The notes under the pieces: generated by a model
What the model was told of the DNA's origin: nothing
The model's input: only the letters and a program-made list of their open reading frames with translations
Databases searched by the model: none
DNA from: Phycisphaerales bacterium
GTDB taxonomy: Bacteria > Planctomycetota > Phycisphaerae > SM23-33
Length of the DNA: 7,606 nt
Assembly: GCA_003485185.1 (NCBI GenBank)
Contig: DNAS01000123.1
Location: 1 to 7,606 of the forward strand
Direction of reading: 5' to 3'
Shown: in pieces, positions 1 through 5,425 of the stretch
How the letters are laid out: every line of letters starts with the position of its first letter
Numbering within the stretch: position 1 is the stretch's first letter
Translations under genes and position numbers: made by a program

Positions 1-92
1 ACCAGCAGTTCGATGAGCGTGAATCCGCGGCGCTGCGGCGGCGGGGAAGAACAGGGCAACCTCGGATCGGGGGGAATGCGGAGCTTGTTCAT
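1..92 (-). CDS. Type IV pilin-like / pseudopilin protein, N-terminal fragment (runs off left edge)
   Basis: The reverse strand from ATG at 92 reads a short proline-rich leader and then RRGFTLIELL at residues 21-30, where the window ends. This is the prepilin cleavage/methylation motif: cleavage is expected after Gly23, with Phe24 as mature residue 1 and Glu28 at the conserved +5 position, followed by the start of the hydrophobic helix. A GAGG Shine-Dalgarno-like element lies nine bases upstream of the ATG, which supports this start. In planctomycetes and relatives this motif begins large families of secreted proteins (often with a DUF1559-type C-terminal part), and these frequently sit beside PEP-CTERM genes as here. 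The rest of the gene is outside the window, so the subfamily cannot be named. Processing would need a GspO/PilD-type peptidase, probably not the TadV encoded further right. The family call is firm; the exact role is unknown. Confidence 0.85.
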   Translation of the reverse strand, partial: MNKLRIPPDPRLPCSSPPPQRRGFTLIELL

Positions 93-155
93 CGCGGGCA
101 ACCTCGTCGAAGAGTGTCCGTCCTCAATCGGTCACACGTCCCTGCGGAAACACCC

Positions 156-186
156 GGGGGCCGCTCGATGCCTCCGCGGCGCCCCC
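156..186 (-). other. GC-rich stem-loop downstream of the PEP-CTERM gene
   Basis: GGGGG (156-160) pairs with CCCCC (182-186) and CCGC (161-164) pairs with GCGG (176-179). This leaves a two-base bulge and an 11-base loop. It is the second of two hairpins between the PEP-CTERM stop and the next minus-strand gene. No T-run follows on either strand, so it is not a textbook intrinsic terminator. A factor-dependent terminator or mRNA-processing element is possible. Confidence 0.4.
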
Positions 187-216
187 TGGTCACGTTGCGG
201 CCTCATCCGGCGGGCT

Positions 217-255
217 GCCGTTGGCGACGGGGATGATGCGCCCGCCGCCAACGGC
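217..255 (-). terminator. Strong inverted repeat 36 nt after the PEP-CTERM stop, possible terminator
   Basis: GCCGTTGGCG (217-226) is a perfect complement of CGCCAACGGC (246-255). After one A-C mismatch the stem continues with CGGG (228-231) pairing CCCG (241-244), closing a nine-base loop. That makes a very stable hairpin just beyond the end of the minus-strand PEP-CTERM gene, where a transcript end would be expected. The minus-strand sequence after the stem has no uridine tract, so intrinsic termination is not assured. Confidence 0.45.
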
Positions 256-290
256 CTGTCCGCCGGTTTCAACAATACGATGCAACTCGC

Positions 291-998
291 TTACTTGCGC
301 TTGCGGCGAATCAGCGCCAGCACGCCGCCGCTGGCCAGCAACGCCATCGTCGCCGGCTCGGGAACCAAGTGGACGCCAAGCGCCAGGTCCTTCGCGCCAC
401 CGGTGTAAACCAGATTCCGGTTCACGAAGGATGCCCCTTCCGTGTAGACGTTTCCGGCCCCGGCACTGCGACCGAGCAGGGCAAAGGAACCAGCCTCACT
501 CGTTCGCACAACTTCAATGGCGTAGGCCTGTCCCGCGGTCAGGGTCAATTCATCCGCGCCGGTGAAGTCCAGGGTAATGACCTTGTTCTGACCGATAGTC
601 ACCGCGACCGTGGTGGTGAAGGTGGCGTTGCCGGTCAGCAGGTTGGTTCCGGCGGTGTAGTTGGCGTTGGGGTCCGAAACCGTCTGGATCATCACCTGGT
701 AGGTCCCCAGCGTGGCCCCGTTGTAGCCGATCGAAATCTTGTCCAGGACCAGGTCGCCCGACGAGGGCGCGGTGATCGTTTGGCTGACGACCGTTGTGCC
801 CGTAGGGGCGTATCCGGCACTCGCCAGGTTGGGGGTTCCGCCGCAGGTGTTGAAGTCCACATCCGCCGGCCAGGCCGTGTTGACCTGGTCTTCGGTGACG
901 GTGATGCCCGCCTGTGCGGCTGTCAGGAGGAACGCCCACACGAAAACAACTGAAACCAACGTCACGATTCGAACGATGTTTCTTGTTTCCATCTGCAT
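291..998 (-). CDS. PEP-CTERM sorting domain-containing secreted protein
   Basis: This encodes a 235-residue exported protein. Residues 8-30 form a signal peptide (hydrophobic stretch about 9-27, AQA cleavage site before Gly31). Residues 31-210 are rich in Thr, Gly, Ala and Val, with alternating beta-strand character that suggests a beta-sandwich; two Cys-poor, Asn/Thr-rich stretches would suit glycosylation. The C-terminus has the full PEP-CTERM tripartite signal: VPEPATMALL at 212-221, a short transmembrane stretch to about 230, and the basic tail RRKRK. In known systems an exosortase recognises this signal and cuts near the PEP motif, releasing the protein to the surface or extracellular matrix. 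No exosortase is in the window. The middle region matches no enzyme family I recognise, so the substrate or role is unknown. The start at 998 has AAGGAG nine bases upstream; an in-frame ATG at 992 has a second AAGGAG six bases upstream and is equally possible (233 residues). The gene lies just upstream of a pseudopilin gene on the same strand. Confidence 0.9.
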   Translation of the reverse strand: MQMETRNIVRIVTLVSVVFVWAFLLTAAQAGITVTEDQVNTAWPADVDFNTCGGTPNLASAGYAPTGTTVVSQTITAPSSGDLVLDKISIGYNGATLGTYQVMIQTVSDPNANYTAGTNLLTGNATFTTTVAVTIGQNKVITLDFTGADELTLTAGQAYAIEVVRTSEAGSFALLGRSAGAGNVYTEGASFVNRNLVYTGGAKDLALGVHLVPEPATMALLASGGVLALIRRKRK

Positions 999-1013
999 CT
1001 CCTTGTTCTCCTT
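999..1013 (-). promoter_or_regulatory. Tandem Shine-Dalgarno sites before the PEP-CTERM gene
   Basis: On the minus strand AAGGAG occurs twice, at 1013-1008 and 1004-999, separated by AAC. The first is nine bases from the ATG at 998 and the second six bases from the in-frame ATG at 992. The pair leaves the exact start ambiguous by two codons but predicts efficient translation. Confidence 0.7.
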
Positions 1014-1116
1014 TTCCTTTGACCAACTGATCCGACGCTCTTTACTGCGACATGTCCGGTTCTGCTGCCACTCTCGAGTGGTGCGGCACGCGCGACCGCC
1101 GAACTTCATATGATTA

Positions 1117-1122
1117 ATTATA
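1117..1122 (-). promoter_or_regulatory. Candidate -10 element for the PEP-CTERM gene
   Basis: The minus strand reads TATAAT at 1122-1117 inside the most AT-rich part of the intergenic region, about 120 bases before the PEP-CTERM start. No good -35 is seen at the usual distance (GTACCG lies there), so this is a weak call based on one perfect hexamer. Confidence 0.3.
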
Positions 1123-1198
1123 AGGCAGGATCCCGAAGGCGGTACCATGAAGATGCGTCATAATGTATCAAAATTACGTCGCGCCAGCAGGCGCTCCC

Positions 1199-1226
1199 TT
1201 GACGGATTTTCGCCGGGGCGCATAAT
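1199..1226 (+). promoter_or_regulatory. Candidate sigma70-type promoter for the UroD-family gene
   Basis: TTGACG (1199-1204) and CATAAT (1221-1226) are separated by 16 bases; each differs from the consensus hexamer at a single base. The predicted transcript would start near 1233 and carry a leader of about 115 bases before the ATG at 1347. No operator is evident. Confidence 0.5.
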
Positions 1227-1346
1227 GCTTGCCGTGCCGGTGGGCAACGTTGACGCAGAGCCCGTCGCACAGGTTCGCCGGAACCTCCACCGGCCGGCGG
1301 TGTTGTATTGCCCGCACTGGTGGACACCTGGAAGGATTAGGACAGA

Positions 1347-2468
1347 ATGACGCCGAAAGAGCGATTGACCCGCGCGATTCACTGCCGGGACGTGGACCGG
1401 ATTCCCTCGATCGGAGGGTGGATGCAGGGGCTGAGCGGCCTGGCCCGGATCGCCGGGATATCGACCGATGAGTTCCTCGCCGATCCGTTGCGCGGGGTGG
1501 TGCGGGCCAACAAGGCCCTCGGCGTGGACGCCATGGTCCCGCCGATCGTGCCCAGGTCCCTCGACCAGGTCCGCACCGCGCACGTCAGCGAATCGGAGCA
1601 TCCGGACGTCGAGCCCGAGGCGCTGAAACAGCACGCCGATTCACTGCCGGATCGCGAAGCGGACATCCTGCGAGGCTTCGATGCCGGCGCGGAGCGGCAG
1701 CGATACCGGGGGGACATTCAGAAATGGCTGACCGCCCTGGAGGGCATCGAGCTGATTCCGACGTACTGGGAGATGAGCGGGAATTTCCCCCTCTACATGC
1801 GGTTCGGCTACGAGGCGTTCCTGCTGGCCTGCGCGATGTATCCGGAAGCGGTGGGAAAAATCTGGTGGGCCGACAGCATCCTCTCCCGCGAGCGGGCCAA
1901 GATCCTGGTCGAACTCTATCGGGAGTTCGACCTGCCTCCGGTCTGTTTCGCCGGACAGGACGTGTGCAACAACAGCGGCCCGATGGTCAGCCCGCAGTTC
2001 CTCCGGGATCACTACTGGCCTCACGTGCGGCGCATCACCGAAGTGCTCGTCAATGCCGGCATCCGCCTGGTTCATCACTGCGACGGGGACGTGCGCCCCG
2101 TCGTGGCGGATTTCCTGGCCAGCGGATTCAGCGGCCTCCAGGGGTTCCAGTACGAGGTCGGCGTGGACCTGTATCCGTTGCGGCAGCTGCGGGCCTTCGA
2201 CGGGGCGGAGTTGTACTTCTTTGCCGGCCTGAGCTGCACGCGGACGCTTCCCTATGGGCGTGAGCAGGACGTGCGCGACGAGGTGGACTATCTGATCGAC
2301 GCCACCGACGGGCGCGGGATGCTGCTGTTCACCAGCAACGTCACCGGTCCGGAAGTGCCGCCTGAGAACATCGAGGCCGGCTACCGTTACGTCAAGCAAT
2401 TCGACCCCCGCCAGCCGCGGGAAGCCCGGCATGCAAGCTGGCCGTGGGCGCTGACGCATCCGGATTAG
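1347..2468 (+). CDS. Uroporphyrinogen decarboxylase (UroD) superfamily protein, probably methyltransferase-like, not HemE
   Basis: This is a 373-residue cytoplasmic protein with no signal peptide or membrane segment. The N-terminus MTPKERLTRA followed by DRIP (17-20) is the typical opening of UroD-superfamily proteins. The C-terminal NVTGPEVPPENIEAGYRYV (331-349) is the matching closing signature. The HemE active-site motif around MRQAGR is absent, so this is not the haem-pathway decarboxylase. Its better relatives are the MtaA/CmuA-like methyl transferases, which move methyl groups between corrinoid proteins and thiols. His243-x-Cys245 in the HHCDG stretch and Cys297 (GLSCTR) could form the H-x-C...C zinc site known from MtaA-type enzymes; this is inference. 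Many planctomycete paralogues of this family have no known substrate. GAAGGA and AGGA elements lie ten and four bases before the ATG. No corrinoid-binding protein or methyltransferase partner is beside it: the gene stands alone between a PEP-CTERM gene and a convergent Tad gene. Confidence 0.85.
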   Translation: MTPKERLTRAIHCRDVDRIPSIGGWMQGLSGLARIAGISTDEFLADPLRGVVRANKALGVDAMVPPIVPRSLDQVRTAHVSESEHPDVEPEALKQHADSLPDREADILRGFDAGAERQRYRGDIQKWLTALEGIELIPTYWEMSGNFPLYMRFGYEAFLLACAMYPEAVGKIWWADSILSRERAKILVELYREFDLPPVCFAGQDVCNNSGPMVSPQFLRDHYWPHVRRITEVLVNAGIRLVHHCDGDVRPVVADFLASGFSGLQGFQYEVGVDLYPLRQLRAFDGAELYFFAGLSCTRTLPYGREQDVRDEVDYLIDATDGRGMLLFTSNVTGPEVPPENIEAGYRYVKQFDPRQPREARHASWPWALTHPD

Positions 2469-2492
2469 CAGCCGGTCAATCCCGTCGGCAGC

Positions 2493-3845
2493 CTATCGCA
2501 CCAGCAGGACGGTCTTCCCCGTGGGCGGGGTATGCTGGGTGTGATCGATGTAGATGCTCGAGGTGCCCGAGATCGACACCGTGTAGGCGATCAGGGTCGA
2601 GGCGAACACTCCCGCGTTGCCCGCCAGTTTCGCTTCCGCAAAAGGCAGGTAGATTCCGCCATTGATGATCATGTCTGACGTGCCGAGGATGTCGGCCGAC
2701 TGGGAATTGTTGCGCGCCTGGAACAGGGCGATTCCCTCATATGTGTCCGCTCCCGGAAAACTGTGAACGTCCGGGTCGGGCGCGGTCAACTGCACCTGGT
2801 GGTGCTGGTGGAGCTTGATGCCGCCGCTGAGAAGGTAAACCATCACGCCGTCGCCGGTGAGCTTGGCCGAGCCGCCCACGTCCAGATCGCCGCCCAGGAC
2901 GTAGATGCCCGGCTGCATGGTGACGTCGGCCGTGCCCGACAGTTGGATGCCGCCGGAATAGTATCCGGGGGAGATCGTCACCGTCCCGTCACGATAGGAA
3001 ACCGTGCCGAGATCCAGCGCGGGGTTGTAGCTCGGGGCGGGCAAATCAGCCAGCGGGTCGGGAACGGGCGAAACGCCCGTCTGGCTGGTTCCGCTGATGG
3101 TCACGCTTCCGGTCACCCGCTTGCCCCCGACGGTGTTGAACCGCGTCGCGTTGATCTCGCAGGTTCCGTTGAGGACGGCGGCGTCGCCGTGCGCGGAATC
3201 GACCACGATTCCGCCGCCATCGATCGTGATGTTCACCGTTCCGTTGGCGCGCAGCGAGGCACGGTCGGTCGGATGGAGTACGAGCAGGCCTTCACCGCCC
3301 CGCGCGGAATCGACCATGGCGATGGCCTCGCGCTGGACGTCGGTGGTGTCCACGCCGAAGAACGATCCGAACGACAGCGGCACCGGCCCCGCGGGCGAAC
3401 CCTGCGTCCGCCGGGCGACGACAAGCACTGCGTTGGCGCCCGTAACCGATGGCGTGAAGGTTCCGTTGGCGCGGTCAAAGATGCCGACGACGATGTCTCC
3501 GTCCGGGACGTTGTCGTCGTTGCGCACCAGTTGCACGGGCTTGCCCGCAGCCTTGCACGCCAGGGCGACCGACACGGAGGCATCGTTGGTTTGCTCCACG
3601 CCGTTTTCCAGCGCCAGCGCGCCGGCCAGCGACGCGGCATCCGCGGCGTTCTGCAACTGGTGCGCGGTGTAATACGTGTAGCCGCCGTCGAAGGCGACGC
3701 CCACGAAACCGATCAGCACCGTCGCCATCAGCGCGGCCCAGATCAGGGCGATTCCCCTATTCCGCGCACGAGCGTTCCTTCGTGCGCGCATGCAGTTTGG
3801 AGCGAGGCGCTGTCGCATTCGCGCCCCCGTTGTTTTCCCGGACAT
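2493..3845 (-). CDS. TadG-like Flp pilus assembly protein with beta-rich C-terminal region
   Basis: This is a 450-residue membrane-anchored protein. A basic, cytoplasmic N-terminus (1-30) precedes one hydrophobic segment (about 32-52) and then FDGGYTYYTAHQLQNAADA at 52-70, followed by ASLAGA. This is the hallmark of the Tad domain of TadE/G-like proteins (putative Flp pilus-assembly family). Residues 200-435 contain repeated short Gly/Thr/Ser motifs, such as SGTSQ, SGTAD, GGIYL and SGTSS, alternating with beta strands, consistent with a beta-helical or solenoid fold exposed to the periplasm or surface. No MIDAS-type VWA motif is evident, although many TadG proteins have a VWA domain. The start at 3845 is supported by AGGGAG seven bases upstream; later Met codons at residues 10 and 19 are less well placed. 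The gene points away from the flp-tadV-tadE cluster and ends 24 bases from the UroD-family stop. Family assignment is strong; its precise assembly role is inferred. Confidence 0.85.
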   Translation of the reverse strand: MSGKTTGARMRQRLAPNCMRARRNARARNRGIALIWAALMATVLIGFVGVAFDGGYTYYTAHQLQNAADAASLAGALALENGVEQTNDASVSVALACKAAGKPVQLVRNDDNVPDGDIVVGIFDRANGTFTPSVTGANAVLVVARRTQGSPAGPVPLSFGSFFGVDTTDVQREAIAMVDSARGGEGLLVLHPTDRASLRANGTVNITIDGGGIVVDSAHGDAAVLNGTCEINATRFNTVGGKRVTGSVTISGTSQTGVSPVPDPLADLPAPSYNPALDLGTVSYRDGTVTISPGYYSGGIQLSGTADVTMQPGIYVLGGDLDVGGSAKLTGDGVMVYLLSGGIKLHQHHQVQLTAPDPDVHSFPGADTYEGIALFQARNNSQSADILGTSDMIINGGIYLPFAEAKLAGNAGVFASTLIAYTVSISGTSSIYIDHTQHTPPTGKTVLLVR

Positions 3846-4051
3846 GATCGTTCTCCCTGAGGGTTCGATCTATCTCATTTGCGTTCACTTACAAGCGATG
3901 AATTCTACGCAGTACCAGATGTCCCATTGGGGCTTGACAGCGTTACGCAGGCCTCTCTCACATTGATGGCGCAACACGTGTATGGGGGTGAAGTTGCCCA
4001 TCAGCCCTCCATTGGAAGTCGAATCCTGTCAAAAGGGCTCGCATACGGCAA

Positions 4052-4067
4052 TATACATCGACGTATA
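4052..4067. repeat. Near-perfect 16-base palindrome, possible operator
   Basis: TATACATCGACGTATA is symmetric around TCGA except for one pair of positions. It lies in the divergent region, about 175 bases before the flp -10. Its size and symmetry suit a dimeric repressor or activator, but a single copy cannot prove this. Confidence 0.3.
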
Positions 4068-4164
4068 CAGTTATGACGAAACTTGAAGGAAGGGTGGAAT
4101 GGAGTTGTCGCGATCGCCCGCATCGGCAGAAAAGGCAAAATCCGAATAATGCCATAACCACAAA

Positions 4165-4201
4165 TTCAGCAATGAACCTATCAAATGGAGGTTCTGCTGA
4201 A
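4165..4201. repeat. Long inverted repeat upstream of the flp promoter
   Basis: TTCAGCA (4165-4171) pairs with TGCTGAA (4195-4201), and GAACCT (4174-4179) pairs with AGGTTC (4189-4194). This gives 13 paired bases, a two-base bulge (AT) on one arm and a nine-base loop. It ends about 40 bases before the flp extended -10. It could be an activator or repressor site, or a terminator of an unannotated transcript. On the minus strand only three to four T residues follow, so termination is uncertain. Confidence 0.5.
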
Positions 4202-4240
4202 CTTCGCAAAGATGGCCAATGAGATGTCGGCTCGGTGGAC

Positions 4241-4249
4241 TGCTATAAT
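4241..4249 (+). promoter_or_regulatory. Extended -10 promoter for the flp pilus operon
   Basis: TGCTATAAT is a perfect extended -10 (TGn followed by TATAAT). No good -35 hexamer is visible 16-18 bases upstream, which is typical of extended -10 promoters and of promoters needing an activator. Transcription would start near 4256, giving a leader of about 60 bases before the flp start codon. Confidence 0.6.
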
Positions 4250-4315
4250 CACACATAGAAGACACGTCTGGGGCGTTGTGAAGTACCGTGAACACTTTCT
4301 GGAAAGGAGAACATC

Positions 4316-4480
4316 ATGAAGGCTGCATGGAAACTGCTGCGTGAAGAGAAGGGCCTGGAGACCGTGGAATACGCGATCATCACGGGTCTGATCGTTGCCG
4401 GCCTGGTGGTTGTGCTCGGCGCGATCGGCGCGTGGGTGTTCGGCGTGTTCGACGGGATGGCGACGGAACTGGGCGCATAA
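4316..4480 (+). CDS. flp: Flp family type IVb pilin (major Tad pilus subunit)
   Basis: This is a 54-residue prepilin. A short charged leader (residues 1-13, MKAAWKLLREEKG) is followed by LETVEYAIITGLIVAG (14-29) and a continuous hydrophobic helix to about residue 45. Cleavage after Gly13 puts Glu18 at mature +5 and Tyr19 at +6, the Flp-specific Glu-Tyr pair. The mature pilin would be 41 residues, a normal size for Flp, which consists almost entirely of the assembly helix. AAAGGAG at 4303-4309, six bases upstream, is a near-ideal ribosome-binding site, consistent with an abundant product. The gene is the first of the Tad cluster, behind an extended -10 promoter, and is separated by a structured non-coding interval from its probable processing enzyme TadV. 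It is the only pilin of this type in the window. Confidence 0.93.
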   Translation: MKAAWKLLREEKGLETVEYAIITGLIVAGLVVVLGAIGAWVFGVFDGMATELGA

Positions 4481-4500
4481 CGCGACAGGAAAATCAAATT

Positions 4501-4525
4501 GGGGTCCCGCAGTTTGGCGGGCCCC
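4501..4525 (+). terminator. Stem-loop 20 nt after flp, probable attenuator or mRNA 3'-end hairpin
   Basis: GGGG (4501-4504) and CCCGC (4506-4510) pair with CCCC (4522-4525) and GCGGG (4517-4521) around an AGTTTG loop, leaving one bulged T. An AT-rich stretch precedes it, but no T-run follows, so full intrinsic termination is doubtful. A 3' hairpin that stabilises the pilin message is equally likely. Confidence 0.45.
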
Positions 4526-4640
4526 GCCCAGTATGCACAGGCCGCGATCCTACCATGTGTCTCGTTGACTGTGCGTTCTCATGGGTCCGGGCAACGGACG
4601 CGAAGGTCGCGGGACATCTTGGCCGACAGGATTCCGATCA

Positions 4641-4683
4641 GGCCCGCCAGGTTGCGTGACTTCGGAAACAACCTGGGCGGGTC
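4641..4683 (+). other. Long stable hairpin in the flp-tadV interval
   Basis: GGCCCGCCAGGTTG (4641-4654) pairs with CAACCTGGGCGGGTC (4669-4683): 14 base pairs including one G-T wobble, interrupted by one bulged G at 4675, with a 14-base loop. It is the longest stem in the interval. No T-run follows on either strand. Confidence 0.55.
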
Positions 4684-4748
4684 GCCGGAAAACCGGGCGG
4701 CGGTATCCGGCGCGATCGTACCTGCCTCGTGAGCATGTCTGGGGGCAT

Positions 4749-4776
4749 GCGCACATCGTGAAGAAAGGATGTGCGT
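4749..4776 (+). other. Perfect nine-pair stem-loop before tadV
   Basis: GCGCACATC (4749-4757) pairs with GATGTGCGT (4768-4776), one pair being G-T, around a ten-base loop. The stem would bury the possible ATG at 4769, an argument against that codon as the tadV start. A smaller GCATG/CATGC hairpin (4733-4750) touches its left arm and competes for two bases. Confidence 0.5.
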
Positions 4777-4858
4777 CATTCCCGCGACATGCAAAGCGGC
4801 AACATGGCGAGCCAGGCTCGACGCGCCGGGTACGCCCGGTGGAAAGCGAGGCCTTGGG

Positions 4859-5425
4859 ATGTTGCCAGACGGGCTATGGAGCCAAGGGTGTTTGCCATTA
4901 CAGTGGGGTGTGGCCTTGGGAACCTCACTGACGGCGGCGATTTTTGACTGCCGATATCGGCGAATCCCGAATGTGCTGACCGGGCCCGTGCTGGTCGGCG
5001 GATTGGCGTGGGCATCCTGGGCAGCAGGCTTCGCAGGGACGGCAGAGGCCGCCGTGGCGGCGGTGGTGCTGGCGGCGCCCTATCTGCTGTTGTTCCTCTT
5101 TGCCGGCGGGGGAGCGGGGGACGTGAAATTGATGGCGTCAATCGGCGCCTGGCTGGGGCTGGTGAACGGGCTCATCGCATTGGGGGCGGTCGCGTTGGCG
5201 GGGGTGTTGCTGGCCTTGTGCGTTTCCCTGATCAAACGGCGAATGCGCCGCGTCTTGACGAACACCGGGGCGATAGTGACGCGGGGGATTCTGGCCATCC
5301 TGGGGCGAAATCTCCGCCCATCCGCCTCCGGGCAGGAAGCCGGCACGGTCCAGATTCCTTACGGTGTGGCGGTTTTTCTGGGTGTCTGTTCGGCAGCGAC
5401 GGGAGTTCTGATATGGCGGGCATGA
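4859..5425 (+). CDS. tadV: Tad prepilin peptidase (A24 aspartic peptidase, TadV/CpaA)
   Basis: This is a 188-residue integral membrane protease that removes the leader from Flp and pseudopilins at the cytoplasmic face. The two catalytic aspartates of the A24 family are both present: Asp30 in FDCRYRRIPN (29-38) and Asp88 in GGGAGDVKLMA (83-93), the GxGD motif. Hydrophobic segments at about 16-28, 43-60, 65-82, 96-122 and 167-186 fit a small prepilin peptidase without the N-terminal methylase domain, as in TadV/CpaA. The start at 4859 is chosen for a GAGG seven bases upstream. Upstream ATG 4769 adds a non-hydrophobic, unlikely leader and sits inside a hairpin; TTG 4892 would also keep all motifs. 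The last 13 bases overlap tadE, suggesting translational coupling. Confidence 0.88.
   Translation: MLPDGLWSQGCLPLQWGVALGTSLTAAIFDCRYRRIPNVLTGPVLVGGLAWASWAAGFAGTAEAAVAAVVLAAPYLLLFLFAGGGAGDVKLMASIGAWLGLVNGLIALGAVALAGVLLALCVSLIKRRMRRVLTNTGAIVTRGILAILGRNLRPSASGQEAGTVQIPYGVAVFLGVCSAATGVLIWRA

Larger units (their letters stand above)
999..1346. other. Divergent intergenic region between PEP-CTERM and UroD-family genes
   Basis: This 348-base stretch separates two divergent genes. The centre (about 1105-1175) is clearly more AT-rich than its surroundings, as expected for a promoter region. It holds a candidate -10 on the minus strand and a candidate promoter on the plus strand (both listed separately), and a small GCGCC/GGCGC hairpin at 1181-1194. 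No protein-coding gene is convincing. A 67-codon plus-strand frame at 1147-1350 overlaps the next start by ATGA but has no recognisable domain. Confidence 0.7.
3846..4315. other. Divergent regulatory region between the TadG-like gene and the flp pilus operon
   Basis: A 470-base non-coding stretch, visibly less GC-rich than the flanking genes. It holds an 8-base palindrome ACACGTGT (3974-3981), a near-palindrome at 4052-4067, a long imperfect inverted repeat at 4165-4201 and an extended -10 promoter at 4241-4249. On the minus strand TAGAAT (3907-3902) could be a -10 for the TadG-like gene, without a clear -35. Short open frames here have no recognisable protein signature, no good ribosome-binding site and unlikely composition, so none is called. 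Confidence 0.7.
4481..4858 (+). other. Structured non-coding interval between flp and tadV
   Basis: There are 378 bases with no credible gene between flp and the prepilin peptidase. The plus strand can fold into a series of local stems: 4501-4525, GCACAG/CTGTGC (4535-4540 with 4569-4574), GTCCG/CGGAC (4585-4599), GCGA/TCGC (4600-4610), 4641-4683, CCGG-AAAA-CCGG (4685-4696), GCATG/CATGC (4733-4750) and 4749-4776. High GC content makes chance pairing likely for the short ones, but the 4641-4683 and 4749-4776 stems are long. It could be a terminator/attenuator zone that lets flp mRNA exceed downstream mRNA, a processed leader or a small RNA. No known riboswitch class was recognised. Confidence 0.5.

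Noticed and set aside
1641..2459. A 272-codon minus-strand frame across the UroD-family gene
   Set aside because: It mirrors the third-position GC bias of the real gene and has no recognisable motif.
2763..3860. A 365-codon plus-strand frame across the TadG-like gene
   Set aside because: It is antisense to a gene with a definite Tad domain and good ribosome-binding site; its translation is Arg/Gly/His/Asp-rich without a fold signature.
3934..3962. TTGACA at 3934 as a plus-strand promoter
   Set aside because: No -10 hexamer of acceptable quality occurs 16-19 bases downstream, and no gene begins within about 370 bases.
4769..4858. ATG at 4769 as the start of tadV, adding 30 residues
   Set aside because: The added residues are not hydrophobic and do not resemble TadV, the AAAGG lies directly against the ATG, and the codon sits within a perfect hairpin.
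4785..4885. Resemblance to a cyclic-di-GMP-I (GEMM) riboswitch before tadV, from GCAAAGC and CCGGGTAC strings
   Set aside because: The required upstream GGCAAACC-like half and the paired P2/P3 framework with a GNRA loop could not be found, so the match is only of short strings.
4581..4931. A 116-codon plus-strand frame overlapping the start of tadV
   Set aside because: It is Arg/Gly/His-rich with no motif, runs through several hairpins and overlaps a certain gene in another frame.
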